From contig JBAZYO010000011.1 of NCBI GenBank assembly GCA_041659285.1, positions 62,001-126,000 on the forward strand: a DNA stretch of 64,000 nucleotides. Direction: 5' to 3'. The position numbers and the translations under genes are program-made. Origin of the DNA: Vicinamibacterales bacterium (GTDB taxonomy: Bacteria > Acidobacteriota > Vicinamibacteria > Vicinamibacterales > UBA2999). The notes beneath the pieces are model-generated. The model did no database searches. It was not told the origin of the DNA and was given only the letters and a program-made list of their open reading frames with translations. Each line of letters begins with the position of its first letter. Position 1 is the first letter of the stretch. Shown piece by piece: positions 45,264-54,555 of this stretch.

Positions 45264-45575
45264 ATGACAACCAACGCACTTCAAACGGCGCGACCGTCCG
45301 TCCGAGTCACTTACAAGGGGCTCCATCGGCGGCTCACCATCTGGGGCGTCGAACGTCGGCTGTTCTTTCTGGCGATGCTCCTGGGCGCCGCAACGTTCAA
45401 CCTGTTCTATTCGTTCCTGGCCGGGCTGCTGATGTTCGTCGCCCTCTATGGCTTTTCTCTGTGGGCCACTGACCGGGACCCCGAGATGCTTCGCATCCTC
45501 CTGTCTTCGTCGAAGGCACGGAGGCGGTTCGATCCACTGAAGCACCAGCCTGCCGAGGTGAGGATGAGCCGATGA
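45264..45575 (+). CDS. VirB3/TrbD family type IV secretion protein
   Basis: A 103-residue inner-membrane protein with paired hydrophobic helices (RRLFFLAMLLGAATFNLFYS; FLAGLLMFVALYGFSLW) and the trailing ATDRDPEMLRIL typical of VirB3. It supports the VirB4 ATPase during pilus assembly. Its end overlaps the VirB4 start by four bases. Confidence 0.88.
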   Translation: MTTNALQTARPSVRVTYKGLHRRLTIWGVERRLFFLAMLLGAATFNLFYSFLAGLLMFVALYGFSLWATDRDPEMLRILLSSSKARRRFDPLKHQPAEVRMSR

Positions 45576-47998
45576 CGCGCTTCGATCGAATCTTTCGAGA
45601 CTATCAAGAGTCCGGGGCCATCAACTCACTGATTGCCTTGTGGGGCTTCCTGGATGACGTCACTTTCGTTACCAAGAGCGGGAGCGTTGGCGTTATGTTC
45701 CAGGTAAAGGGGCCCGACGCCGAGGCATTGCCCCACGAGCAGAGACAGCGCGTCACGCACCAGTTCGAAGCCGGATTGCGGCAGTTGGATGAGAAGACCC
45801 GCCTCTACCAATACTTGCTCAAGCGGCACGCCGACGCGTTTGCGGTCCCAGGCTGTTCGCGAGCAGTAGCTCGGGAGGCCTTCCAGCGCCGGGCCGAGTA
45901 CCTGAACGGCCGGCGCGATCGGTTGTTCCAAGTCGATCAGTATCTGGTGCTGCTGTCGGATCAGACTGGCATCGGGCGCCTCGATCGGTCGCTGCGGCGA
46001 TTCATCCGACAACCGCTCACGACCATAAGGGAGCAACTATCGCTGACGCACACGTTCCACCTGCTCGAGTCGCAGCTTGATGAGGCCTCCCGCACGCTCG
46101 ACCAGGCCGCCTCGGCGTTCGCTGTACAACTGCCCGATTGCCACCTCCGGCGTCTCCCGAAGTCGGAGATGTTCGCGTTCTTCCGGCGACTCCTGAACCT
46201 CGATCCCAGTGTCGCCGAGGCCAGCAGCCTGCGCTACGACACACACCTAGACTATTTCGTTGCCGACTCCGCGATCGAATGCCATCGCGACCACTTGCGG
46301 GTTGGCACACGGTCGCTGAAGCTGCTCTCCATGAAGGAGCCGCCGAGCCAGACCTACGCACACATGCTCTCAGACCTGGTGCAGCTACCAGGTGAGTTCG
46401 TGGCATGCGCCGAGTGGCAACGCCTCCCAAACGACAAAGTGCGGCGCGACATTCACTCGCGCCGGCGGCATTTCTTCAACAAACGGGTGTCGCTAGTGAA
46501 CTACGTGTCGGCCGACACCTCACCGGACGAGATGCTGGTGGACGACTCCGCAGGGGCGACGGTCGGCCAGCTCGGCGACGCGCTCACCGAGCTTGAGGTC
46601 AACGGGCACTTCTTTGGCTCGGCCTCCCTGACGCTCGTGCTCCACGACCGCGATACGAGGGCACTGGAGATGGCCAGTGCGGAGGCGGCGAAGCTTCTGG
46701 CCTCCCATGACGGAGTCTTTGTCGAGGAGACCTATAACCTTCTCAACGCCTGGCTAAGCATCGTCCCCGGCAACGGCGCCTACAACCTCCGGCGCATTGC
46801 CCTCATGGAGACCAATTGCGCGGATTTGAGTTTCATCTTCAGCCAGGACCACGGCGAGCCTTTGTGCCCTCATCTTGGTCAACCTGCATTGGCGGTGTTT
46901 GAGACTCCGCAGCTGGCGCCTTACCACTTCAACCTCCATGTGGATGATGTCGGCCACACACTGGTTCTGGGTTCAACCGGCAGTGGCAAGAGCTTCTTGC
47001 TCAACTTCCTGATCACGCAGCTTCAGCAGCATGACCCGCTCACCATCGTGCTCGATCTGGGTCACAGCTACAGGAAGCTGACGGCACTTCTCCAAGGCAG
47101 CTATGTCGAGCTGGGCCTCGGGCGCCAAGCGGTCACAATCAATCCTTTCGACATCTCCTCGCCAACGCCGGAGCAACTGCACTTCCTCCATGCGTTCACC
47201 AAGGTTCTGATTGAAGGAGAAGACGGCTACCGATTGAGCCACCTCGAGGACCGCGAAGTGTACGAAGCCATCGAGAACTTGTATGTTCTTGAACGGTCGC
47301 AGCGGAGGCTATTTACCCTCTCGAGCCTGCTTCCGAGGGCCGTCGGGGGACGACTGCACAAATGGGTTGAGGGCGGTCGATACGCCTCGATGTTCGACAA
47401 CGCGACCGACACCCTGGCACTCGACCGGCTTCAGGTCTTCGACTTCGAGGCCATGCGGTCGTATCCCGCGGTTCTGGAGCCGCTGCTCTTCTACATCCTG
47501 CATCGGGTGAGCCAGTGCGTCCACGATTCCGGAGATCCCGGCCTCAAGGTATGCGTTCTGGACGAGGCCTGGCGCCTCATTCAGCACCCGGCGGTGCGGT
47601 CGTATGTGCAGGAAGCCCTGAAGACCTGGCGCAAGCGAAATGGCGCCATGCTGGTCGCCACCCAGAGCATCGAAGACTTTTCGTCGGTCGACCTGCTGAG
47701 GACGGTTGTGGAGAGCTGTCCGACGCGGCTGCTCTTGGCGAACCCCTCCATGAATCCCGAGCAGTATCGCGACCTTCTGCAGATGAACGAGATGGAGCTG
47801 AGCTTGATGGCGAACCTGCTGCCCCGCCGCCAAGTGCTGCTCAAGCGGGCTCACCTCGCGAAGGTGCTCGACCTGAACGTGGATCCCAAGAGCTATTGGA
47901 TCTATACGAACACCCCGATTGACAACGAGCGGGTGGCTTCGGTGTTCCGTGAGTTTGGATTCGCGGCCGGGCTGGATCGCCTGGCCGCCTCTGCCTGA
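45572..47998 (+). CDS. VirB4/TrbE family conjugal transfer ATPase
   Basis: An 808-residue ATPase. The N-terminal CagE/TrbE region runs to about residue 440; the RecA-like domain has Walker A LVLGSTGSGKSFLL (about 465-478) and Walker B CVLDEAWRLI (about 660), followed by the LVATQSIEDF sensor block. It energises pilus assembly at the inner membrane. Length is normal for the family. No disruption is seen. Confidence 0.93.
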   Translation: MTRFDRIFRDYQESGAINSLIALWGFLDDVTFVTKSGSVGVMFQVKGPDAEALPHEQRQRVTHQFEAGLRQLDEKTRLYQYLLKRHADAFAVPGCSRAVAREAFQRRAEYLNGRRDRLFQVDQYLVLLSDQTGIGRLDRSLRRFIRQPLTTIREQLSLTHTFHLLESQLDEASRTLDQAASAFAVQLPDCHLRRLPKSEMFAFFRRLLNLDPSVAEASSLRYDTHLDYFVADSAIECHRDHLRVGTRSLKLLSMKEPPSQTYAHMLSDLVQLPGEFVACAEWQRLPNDKVRRDIHSRRRHFFNKRVSLVNYVSADTSPDEMLVDDSAGATVGQLGDALTELEVNGHFFGSASLTLVLHDRDTRALEMASAEAAKLLASHDGVFVEETYNLLNAWLSIVPGNGAYNLRRIALMETNCADLSFIFSQDHGEPLCPHLGQPALAVFETPQLAPYHFNLHVDDVGHTLVLGSTGSGKSFLLNFLITQLQQHDPLTIVLDLGHSYRKLTALLQGSYVELGLGRQAVTINPFDISSPTPEQLHFLHAFTKVLIEGEDGYRLSHLEDREVYEAIENLYVLERSQRRLFTLSSLLPRAVGGRLHKWVEGGRYASMFDNATDTLALDRLQVFDFEAMRSYPAVLEPLLFYILHRVSQCVHDSGDPGLKVCVLDEAWRLIQHPAVRSYVQEALKTWRKRNGAMLVATQSIEDFSSVDLLRTVVESCPTRLLLANPSMNPEQYRDLLQMNEMELSLMANLLPRRQVLLKRAHLAKVLDLNVDPKSYWIYTNTPIDNERVASVFREFGFAAGLDRLAASA

Positions 47999-48011
47999 AA
48001 CGAGGTGCTGG

Positions 48012-48791
48012 ATGCGCGCACTACTGATTCCGATCGTCGCTTCGCTGACCTGGGCTTCCCTCGACGTTTGCCCTGCTGCCGCACAAGCCGGTGGCATCCG
48101 AGAAGTGACCGCGACCGACCGCAATGTCATCCCCTTGAACACTCGGCTGCGCTATACGACGATGATCGTCCTTCCGGACGGCGATGAGATCCTCGATGTG
48201 ATCTGCGGCGACCGCGACTTCTGGGTCATCAGTGCCGTTCAGAACGTCGCCCACGTCAAGCCCGCGAAAGCCGACGCCGAGACCAATCTCAATTTGGTCA
48301 CCGCAAAGGGAGCGATCTACTCCTTCCTGCTGAAGGAGAAGGCCGGTTCAGGCCAGCCGGACTTGAAGATCTACGTGAACGCGAATCAAAGCGCACCTGC
48401 CGGCCATCAGAAGTACTACAGCGCAGCTGATGTCGAACGGCTGGACTCGGAGCTGACCGAGGCAAAAGCCGCGGTCGTCCGTTCGGAACAGCGCGCAAAG
48501 GAGGCGGTGGCGGCGGCCAATCAGGACTATCCCAGCAAGCTCCGGTTTGCGTATGGCACACCGAAGTATGAGAAGCCATTTTTCGTCCAGGCAATCTGGC
48601 ACGACGGGGCCTTCACGTTTCTCAAAGCCGATGCCCGCGAACTTCCCGCGCTCTATGAACTGAAGGATGGAAAGCCGTCGATCGTTAACTTCCAGGTACG
48701 AAGCGGCGTCTACGTCATCCCGAAGGTTCTCGACCGTGGGTACCTGGCCCTGGGTAACGCACGGCTGTCGTTCGAGCAGCGGGAGCAGTAA
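48012..48791 (+). CDS. VirB9/TrbG family outer-membrane core protein
   Basis: A 259-residue secreted protein with a signal peptide ending PAAAQA. Beta-rich VirB9 features: VIPLNTRLRYTTMIVLPDGD, then FWVISAVQNVAHVKPAKAD, TNLNLVTAKGAIYSFLL, and a C-terminal domain with PKYEKPFFVQAIWHDGAFTF. It belongs to the outer-membrane core complex with VirB10. ATG 48012 has GAGGTG upstream; a longer frame from 47919 overlaps VirB4. Confidence 0.88.
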   Translation: MRALLIPIVASLTWASLDVCPAAAQAGGIREVTATDRNVIPLNTRLRYTTMIVLPDGDEILDVICGDRDFWVISAVQNVAHVKPAKADAETNLNLVTAKGAIYSFLLKEKAGSGQPDLKIYVNANQSAPAGHQKYYSAADVERLDSELTEAKAAVVRSEQRAKEAVAAANQDYPSKLRFAYGTPKYEKPFFVQAIWHDGAFTFLKADARELPALYELKDGKPSIVNFQVRSGVYVIPKVLDRGYLALGNARLSFEQREQ

Positions 48792-48793
48792 CC

Positions 48794-50017
48794 ATGAGCG
48801 CAACTGACACACAAGGCGCGGCGCCCGTGGTCGACCGACGGCCGGTTCCGCGCGGTGTCCTGCCGAAGGGCATCCAGACCTGGCTCATGGTCGCCTTGGC
48901 ACTCGGAATTGTCCTGATCATCTTCCTTACCGGGCAGCCTCAGGCCCCCGAACGTGGCCATGCGGCGAGCCCGGCGCAGCAGGCCGTCAGCCCTGACAGG
49001 GTTCGTGACTATCAGGAGCGCCTCAGCGCCCTCAACGGCCTGTCGGCCCCAGACCTGAGAGGCGAGCCTTCCCTCCCTCCTGCCTTTCAGGACGACCTCC
49101 CGCCTCAGCCCGTTGATCCCCTTGCCGGCGAGCGGCAGCGGCGAGACTACGAAAGCCTGTTCGCCAGCAATGTCGTCGTGAGCCGGCGAGCACCGCTGCA
49201 GAGACCAGACGCGAGGGCGGACCAGTCCGGAGTTCAGGCCGACGAACGGCCGCGCCTAGCCGGGAACGAGCCATCCCTGGACGCCATCGCTGACGCGGTT
49301 GTCCGGGCGACAACACGCAACAGCCCTCAAAAGGTCGCGGCCAGACCCGCCTCCGAGAACGCGTCTGTGCCAGGAGCCACGCGACGTGTGGCCGTGAATG
49401 CCCGCGAGTATTCGATTCTTGCCGGCAATCTGCACCGGATCGTCGAAGGCACCATCATCGACACCGTCCTGACGAATCGCCTGGATGGCGCGGCGGCCTC
49501 GCCGGTCAACTGCCTGGTGACGAATCCGGTCTACTCCCAGGACGGTCAACACATTCTGGTGCCGTCTGGGGCGCGGATCCTCGGCGAAACGAGACAAGTC
49601 GAGGGCTTGAGCGATACACGGTTGGCGGTCGGCTTCCATCGCATCGTGATGCCGGGCGGACAATCGGTTCCCCTTGACCACTTCAAGGGACTGAACCAGC
49701 GTGGTGATTCCGGGCTGAAGGATCGCGTCAACCAGCACTACTGGTCCACGTTCGGTGCTGCGGCTGCCGTAGGTCTGGTTGGCGGGCTATCGCAGTTGCT
49801 CGGGAGCGCCGCGTTAGGCAGCGGAGACGGAGACCGGACGGTGATTATGGCGGGCTCGGCGGACGCAGCATCCCAGGCCAGCGCTCAATCGCTCAATCGA
49901 TTTCTCAATCGCATGCCCACGATCACCATCCGAGAAGGTCACCGCGTGAAGGTCTATGTGACCAGCGACCTGGAACTGCCGGCGTGGAGCGTAGCCACAA
50001 CCGGCGTTGACCAATAG
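48794..50017 (+). CDS. VirB10/TrbI family protein
   Basis: A 407-residue protein: short cytoplasmic tail, one membrane helix (WLMVALALGIVLIIFLTG, residues 30-47), a proline-rich periplasmic linker (about 75-110), then the TrbI/VirB10 beta-barrel domain with ILAGNLHRIVEGTIIDTVL, ILVPSGARILGETRQ and VGLVGGLSQLLGSAA, closing with IREGHRVKVYVTSDL. It links inner and outer membrane parts of the channel. Confidence 0.92.
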   Translation: MSATDTQGAAPVVDRRPVPRGVLPKGIQTWLMVALALGIVLIIFLTGQPQAPERGHAASPAQQAVSPDRVRDYQERLSALNGLSAPDLRGEPSLPPAFQDDLPPQPVDPLAGERQRRDYESLFASNVVVSRRAPLQRPDARADQSGVQADERPRLAGNEPSLDAIADAVVRATTRNSPQKVAARPASENASVPGATRRVAVNAREYSILAGNLHRIVEGTIIDTVLTNRLDGAAASPVNCLVTNPVYSQDGQHILVPSGARILGETRQVEGLSDTRLAVGFHRIVMPGGQSVPLDHFKGLNQRGDSGLKDRVNQHYWSTFGAAAAVGLVGGLSQLLGSAALGSGDGDRTVIMAGSADAASQASAQSLNRFLNRMPTITIREGHRVKVYVTSDLELPAWSVATTGVDQ

Positions 50018-50027
50018 GAGGTGATAG

Positions 50028-50804
50028 ATGTTTTCGCGCTTGGCTCTAGCCCTCGCCGTCATCACGTTCACCGCGGTCCCCGCCCGCGGGCAACTCGCGG
50101 TAATCGACCCATCGAACCTCGAGCAGGCGGTGTTGATCGCTCAACGAACACAGCGACACCTGGAAGAATTGACCGCGCAGTACCGAACGATCCTGCGAAT
50201 GTCGCAAGGTTTGGGCAACATGGAGGGATACCGAATGCCGCCGATCTCCGGCGCGAAGCACGACTCCGGCCGTTGGTCGCACGCGGAGCCCTGGCTCAGA
50301 GGTTTGAACTCCGGCGATCCAACGGGTGCGGCCTATGCGGCCACAACAGTCCCATTGGGTTCGTTCCCTCAGCTACCTGCCCGAATGTCCGCAAAGGCTC
50401 AGGGGGCGTTCTCCAGGCAGATCGCGACGGTGGAGATCGCAGACTCAGTCGCCATGATGGCCAGCCACCAGGTGGGCGCGATTCGGCAATACAGCGACCG
50501 GTTGCAGCAATCGGTTCAAGGTCTTGAGGACGATGTCATGAACGGCCTGCTCCGATATCACGAGCTGACCGCGATCCTCGACAAGGTCGCCGGTGCCGAG
50601 CTGCTGGGCCGGCGCCAGGATATGGCGGCGAATCAGCTCCTGTCTCACGCCGTGGAGCAGCTGCTCGCGCGCGGAAAGCGGCTCCGCGATGCCGAGGCCG
50701 CGACGATGAACATGCAATTGGAGACGTGGCGCAGTGGCAAGGGTGCGAACGACGCCATGGTCAAGGGCAGTTCTGATGCGCTGAGAACGTGGCGTCAACC
50801 CTAG
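50028..50804 (+). CDS. VirB5/TrbJ-like secreted protein (copy 1)
   Basis: A 258-residue protein with signal peptide (LALAVITFTAVPARG) and a long helical body, e.g. NLEQAVLIAQRTQRHLEELT, resembling TrbJ/VirB5 minor pilus proteins. Its end, ATMNMQLETWR and TWRQP, is almost the same as the end of the next gene, so the two arose by duplication. GGAGGTGAT precedes the start. Confidence 0.72.
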   Translation: MFSRLALALAVITFTAVPARGQLAVIDPSNLEQAVLIAQRTQRHLEELTAQYRTILRMSQGLGNMEGYRMPPISGAKHDSGRWSHAEPWLRGLNSGDPTGAAYAATTVPLGSFPQLPARMSAKAQGAFSRQIATVEIADSVAMMASHQVGAIRQYSDRLQQSVQGLEDDVMNGLLRYHELTAILDKVAGAELLGRRQDMAANQLLSHAVEQLLARGKRLRDAEAATMNMQLETWRSGKGANDAMVKGSSDALRTWRQP

Positions 50805-50816
50805 AAGGAGGTCGCC

Positions 50817-51608
50817 TTGAAGAAACACGCCCTGATTGTGGTTGCCATCCTGTCCGCTGCCTCACCTGGACATGCCCAGATCGTGGTGCACGACACCTCT
50901 GTCACGGTGAGAAATGCCGTTACCGCCACGCTGAGGGAGTACCTGCTCGAGACACAGGTGGCCCAACACGGTCAGCTTCGCCGATGGGCGCAGCGGCTCA
51001 GCATGTTCACGGATCTGGGCAAGTACGGCGCCCCGGACGCTCCTCGCTGGCGCACCCATCCTGGCTATGCTGGTGAGGGCGACGAGGTAGCCGCCGCGTT
51101 CCAGTCCGCACTCGATTTCGGAGACTCCGAGGGCTTGGGCTACCGCAGCGTTACAGAGCAGATTGCCGGCTTCGACGAATTAGCGGCGGGTTTGCCGCCT
51201 GTGGCCCGGAGGGTGCTTGAGCATCAACTGTCGACCATTGATGCCGCCGATGCCGTCAGCGTGGCAACCATCCACAACAGCGGCCGTCTCCGCTATGCGG
51301 GCCGCGCCGAGCTACGTGCGATCGAGGCGCTCGAGCGAGATGTGACCAACGGCACCCTCGAGCAAAGCGCTACCGCCGTTCTGGACAAGATAAGCGGTGC
51401 CTCACTGATTGCGGCACGCCAGCGCCAGGCCCGCACAAACCTGATGATTGGCCTAGTCGAGCAACTCATGGTCGACACCAAGCGGGAACGGGATACCCAC
51501 GCGGCAACCATGAACATGCAGCTGTCGGAATGGCGCTACCGCGAGGTCATCGCAAGCGCTCGTGCTTCAGGCGCTGGAGCCGCCCTGCAGACGTGGCGTC
51601 AGCCCTGA
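50817..51608 (+). CDS. VirB5/TrbJ-like secreted protein (copy 2)
   Basis: A 263-residue protein with a TTG start just after a strong AAGGAGG site, and a signal peptide ending SPGHAQ. The helical body aligns in parts with copy 1: VLDKISGASLIAARQRQ versus LDKVAGAELLGRRQD, then ATMNMQLSEWR and a final TWRQP. The first 150 residues differ more. It is probably a second pilus-tip or channel-associated protein; a distinct role is possible. Confidence 0.7.
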   Translation: MKKHALIVVAILSAASPGHAQIVVHDTSVTVRNAVTATLREYLLETQVAQHGQLRRWAQRLSMFTDLGKYGAPDAPRWRTHPGYAGEGDEVAAAFQSALDFGDSEGLGYRSVTEQIAGFDELAAGLPPVARRVLEHQLSTIDAADAVSVATIHNSGRLRYAGRAELRAIEALERDVTNGTLEQSATAVLDKISGASLIAARQRQARTNLMIGLVEQLMVDTKRERDTHAATMNMQLSEWRYREVIASARASGAGAALQTWRQP

Positions 51609-51626
51609 TCGGATAGGAACCAAGTC

Positions 51627-52481
51627 ATGCCGACGCACCCATCGCTCGACCTTATTCCGACCATTCAGCAGGCGATCACCAGCTTGTTGCTGACATATGA
51701 GCCGGAGTTCCTGCGGTTCGGCTATCGGCTGTTTCTGTCGTTCGCCGTGATCCTGATCGCCTGGCACGGCATCAGGGTGATGTTCAGCGGGGACGGCCTC
51801 GGCGAACAGATGTTTGACTTCGCCAAGCTGCTCCTCTTCATCTCGTTCGGCTACTCGCTGATCGCCTTCTATGAGAGCCCGCTTCCGGGCATCGGCGTGT
51901 CGTTCAGCAACCTCATCACCGACCAGGCCGGATACTTCCAATCGGTCCTTCAGGCGCGCGCCTTCGACAACGTGTATCGGCACCTCGATGAGCTGTCCGC
52001 TCACTTCATGCAGCCTGATCCGTGGTCGATCCTGGCGAACCTGATCTATTGGACCGTCTTGTTTCTAATCGCATTCGCCAAGGCCGTGTCCCTGGCTGTC
52101 ATCTCTTTCGGACTGATTGCCAGCGCGGTATGTGCACTTCTGGGGCCAATCTTTGTCCCTTTTTTCATAGTTCCGAAGCTCGACTGGCTGTTCTGGGGCT
52201 GGCTCCGATCGTTCATTCAGTATTCGTTCATCCCTGTCGTGGCCATAGCTTTCCTCATGATTTTCGAGCAATTCGTCTTCCGCTACGTGACGACGTTGCC
52301 GCCAGTGATCACGCAGGCAGATTACGGAATCTACGCGATGCAGGCGTTTGCCGTTGTGGCCACTTTTTGCATGGGGATTCTCCAGGTGCCCTCGCTTACC
52401 CAATCCATTTTCTCGGGATCGAGCGGGGAAAGCACCTTGGCAAACCGAGTCAGCATCAGCCGAATATTCTCGCGGCGGTAA
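51627..52481 (+). CDS. VirB6/TrbL family membrane protein
   Basis: A 284-residue polytopic protein with at least six hydrophobic helices (LFLSFAVILIAWHGI; FAKLLLFISFGYSLIAF; LIYWTVLFLIAFAKAVSLAV; ALLGPIFVPFFIVP; SFIPVVAIAFLMIFEQF; MQAFAVVATFCMGIL). Topology and position between TrbJ-like and VirB8 genes fit TrbL/VirB6, the inner-membrane channel component. Confidence 0.82.
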   Translation: MPTHPSLDLIPTIQQAITSLLLTYEPEFLRFGYRLFLSFAVILIAWHGIRVMFSGDGLGEQMFDFAKLLLFISFGYSLIAFYESPLPGIGVSFSNLITDQAGYFQSVLQARAFDNVYRHLDELSAHFMQPDPWSILANLIYWTVLFLIAFAKAVSLAVISFGLIASAVCALLGPIFVPFFIVPKLDWLFWGWLRSFIQYSFIPVVAIAFLMIFEQFVFRYVTTLPPVITQADYGIYAMQAFAVVATFCMGILQVPSLTQSIFSGSSGESTLANRVSISRIFSRR

Positions 52482-52493
52482 CAGGAGTTGATC

Positions 52494-52646
52494 ATGTCTA
52501 AACGTTGGCCAACCGGGCGCAGCCACGACGAGGAACCGCCGGCCTCTGGAGCAGCATCTCGAGCGATGGTCTTAGGGTTCATCGTGGCTGGGGCGATGGG
52601 TCTTGCCGCAGGTGTGATCTGGGTTGGCTGGAACCTTATTCGATAG
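52494..52646 (+). CDS. 50-residue membrane protein in conjugation operon
   Basis: This short gene reads MSKRWPTGRSHDEEPPASGA followed by one hydrophobic helix (MVLGFIVAGAMGLAAGVIWV) and stop at 52644-52646. AGGAG lies eight bases before the ATG, and it fits exactly between VirB6 and VirB8 with gaps of 12 and 10 bp. By position and form it resembles small conjugation membrane proteins, but no family is assigned. Confidence 0.65.
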   Translation: MSKRWPTGRSHDEEPPASGAASRAMVLGFIVAGAMGLAAGVIWVGWNLIR

Positions 52647-52656
52647 CGAGCACCCG

Positions 52657-53358
52657 ATGAATCCGACCGTAGGCGACATCAATCCCAAGACGCTGGAGAA
52701 CGCGAAGCGCCAGTTCGTGGAGCTGTACGGCTCGTCGCTGGTGCTGAACACCTACCTGAAGATTGCCCTCGTTCTCGTGTCGCTGGTGGCGGCCGGCCTG
52801 GTTGCGCTCAACGCCCACACCGTGACGAAATACGCCCAAGTAAAGCCGTTGGTGATCCGAATTGATTCGGTCGGGCGAGCGGAAGCCGTCGAGTATGACG
52901 CGACCCGATACCAGCCACAACCACCAGAACTCCGGTATTTTCTGACGCAATTCGTAGTCAAGCACTTCAGCCGAATTCGGGCCACTGTTCAGCGCGAGTA
53001 TCCCGACTCCCTGCTGTTCCTCGATGCGACGCTGGCTGACGCCACTATCGCGCAGAATGATCAAACCCGGGGCATCGAGTCCTTCGTCACCAATCCCGGT
53101 GCTGATGAAACCGATATCATCGTCCAGAACGTCAGCCTGAGCGAGCTAACCCGGCCGCCCTTCAAGGCCGCTATTGGCTTTCAGAAGGTGCATTACGCGC
53201 CCGGGACCCGGCAAGAGCGGTCCCGGGAGACCTACGTCGCGCAAGTGGATTTCGTCCTGCGCGAGCAGGTGCCGAACGCGTTTGTGCGTGTCAACCCGCT
53301 CGGGCTGCAAATCATCTACTTCCGAATCGACCAGGCGTTCGACGAGGCAGGAAGATGA
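52657..53358 (+). CDS. VirB8/TrbF family protein
   Basis: A 233-residue protein with one membrane helix (IALVLVSLVAAGLVALNA, about 37-53) followed by an NTF2-like periplasmic domain (RYFLTQFVVKHFSRIRATVQ; YVAQVDFVLREQ; NPLGLQIIYFRID). VirB8 anchors assembly of the secretion channel. ATG 52657 keeps it clear of the preceding 50-residue gene. Confidence 0.88.
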   Translation: MNPTVGDINPKTLENAKRQFVELYGSSLVLNTYLKIALVLVSLVAAGLVALNAHTVTKYAQVKPLVIRIDSVGRAEAVEYDATRYQPQPPELRYFLTQFVVKHFSRIRATVQREYPDSLLFLDATLADATIAQNDQTRGIESFVTNPGADETDIIVQNVSLSELTRPPFKAAIGFQKVHYAPGTRQERSRETYVAQVDFVLREQVPNAFVRVNPLGLQIIYFRIDQAFDEAGR

Positions 53359-53642
53359 TTGCGAACACCGCGTTCTTGGCGGGCGTTACCGTCTTCCTGC
53401 TGGCCGGCTGGCTGGCCGGCGAACTGAGCTTCCTGGCGCCATTCAAGGCGACTCTCTTCCAGCGTCATGGCTGGTTGATTGGCGCAGCCTGCCTGGTGGC
53501 GTTTTTCAACCTTTGCGCCATTTACTACAACATTGCCAGATGGCTCTTTCTACGAGACTCCGGCAGCAAGTTGCTGCACCTCGATCGCCAACTGGGCACC
53601 GCCGATTCGTCGTTGCCGCAGCTTCCAGGTCCAGCGGAATAG
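53355..53642 (+). CDS. Small two-helix membrane protein in conjugation operon
   Basis: A 95-residue protein with two hydrophobic segments (FLAGVTVFLLAGWLAGELSF; HGWLIGAACLVAFFNLCAIY). It overlaps the VirB8 gene by four bases. No family recognised; the tight overlap argues that it belongs to the secretion machinery. Confidence 0.65.
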   Translation: MIANTAFLAGVTVFLLAGWLAGELSFLAPFKATLFQRHGWLIGAACLVAFFNLCAIYYNIARWLFLRDSGSKLLHLDRQLGTADSSLPQLPGPAE

Positions 53643-53655
53643 CAAAGGGCGGCGC

Positions 53656-54555
53656 ATGCCAAGAGATCGAGAGCCACGCCAATCTGAGGCCCGCGATATC
53701 GAACGTCTCCGCGAACGGGAGGCTCGCCGCGGCGTTGATCCGCGAGAGGTTTTCAGCCGCGACCTGAACCTTCCGAGAGGTCTGAGGCGTGAGCGCATTG
53801 GAAACTGCAGACTCCGCGCGTCGGAGGTTAGGACCCTCGCCACGGTCGGGGCATTCCGCGTCGTCAGAGAGGACGATCTTCAGCGACAGGCCGGCTCTAG
53901 CGAGCTGCTGTCGAGGGATGTCGAGCCCCTCCGTCAAGCCGGTTTGTTATCGACCAGCTCTTACGTCGTTGGCCGTCAGCGATGCACGCTCGTCACCTTG
54001 ACGGAGCATGGGCGGGCCGTCTTGGAGAGTAGCCGTGGCGACCGCAACCAGCCAAAGCCGCAGGCGTTCTACGTGGGTTCGACGAAGCGCGAACTGGCTC
54101 ACGACAGCCGGCTGCTTCCGGCGTATCTGGATGCCGCTGAGCGGCTGGCCCGGGACGGGTGCCGAATCCAAAGAGTCACCTTGGATCGCGAGCTGAAACG
54201 CGAATACCAAAGCTTTCTCCAAGACCCCAATCGCCGGCGTCGCGGGGCGACTGGACAGCCGAGGCGCGATCGGGAGGCCATTGCCAGGTGGGCCGAAGAG
54301 CACGGCCTACCCGTCATCGACGACAGCGTCAAGTTTCCGGACTTCCGTATCGAGTACGACCGTCCGGATGGCGAGACGGGTCACCAGGACATAGAGGTCG
54401 TCACCCCCAACTACCGGGGCAGTCATGCGTCGGCGAAGGTATCAGCAGGTTTCACCTGCTACCGATATGGATCTGCCAGGGTTGGTGGCGCCGGCTCGTC
54501 TGGTCGAGGCGGCCGAGGCCGCGAGTCCCGGCTCGCTGAGGAGATGCTCCATTGA
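53656..54555 (+). CDS. Winged-helix protein with replication-relaxation-like layout
   Basis: A 299-residue hydrophilic protein. Residues 55-125 form a winged helix (ASEVRTLATVGAFRVVREDD; TLVTLTEHGRAVLESS). The second half (HDSRLLPAYLDAAERLARDG; LPVIDDSVKFPDFRIEYDRP; HQDIEVVTPNYRGSHASAKV) resembles the replication-relaxation family, whose members occur on mobile elements and have been linked to plasmid DNA processing. No canonical relaxase is seen in the cluster, so this is a candidate for that role; the assignment is tentative. It is followed by a gene overlapping its stop. Confidence 0.5.
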   Translation: MPRDREPRQSEARDIERLREREARRGVDPREVFSRDLNLPRGLRRERIGNCRLRASEVRTLATVGAFRVVREDDLQRQAGSSELLSRDVEPLRQAGLLSTSSYVVGRQRCTLVTLTEHGRAVLESSRGDRNQPKPQAFYVGSTKRELAHDSRLLPAYLDAAERLARDGCRIQRVTLDRELKREYQSFLQDPNRRRRGATGQPRRDREAIARWAEEHGLPVIDDSVKFPDFRIEYDRPDGETGHQDIEVVTPNYRGSHASAKVSAGFTCYRYGSARVGGAGSSGRGGRGRESRLAEEMLH

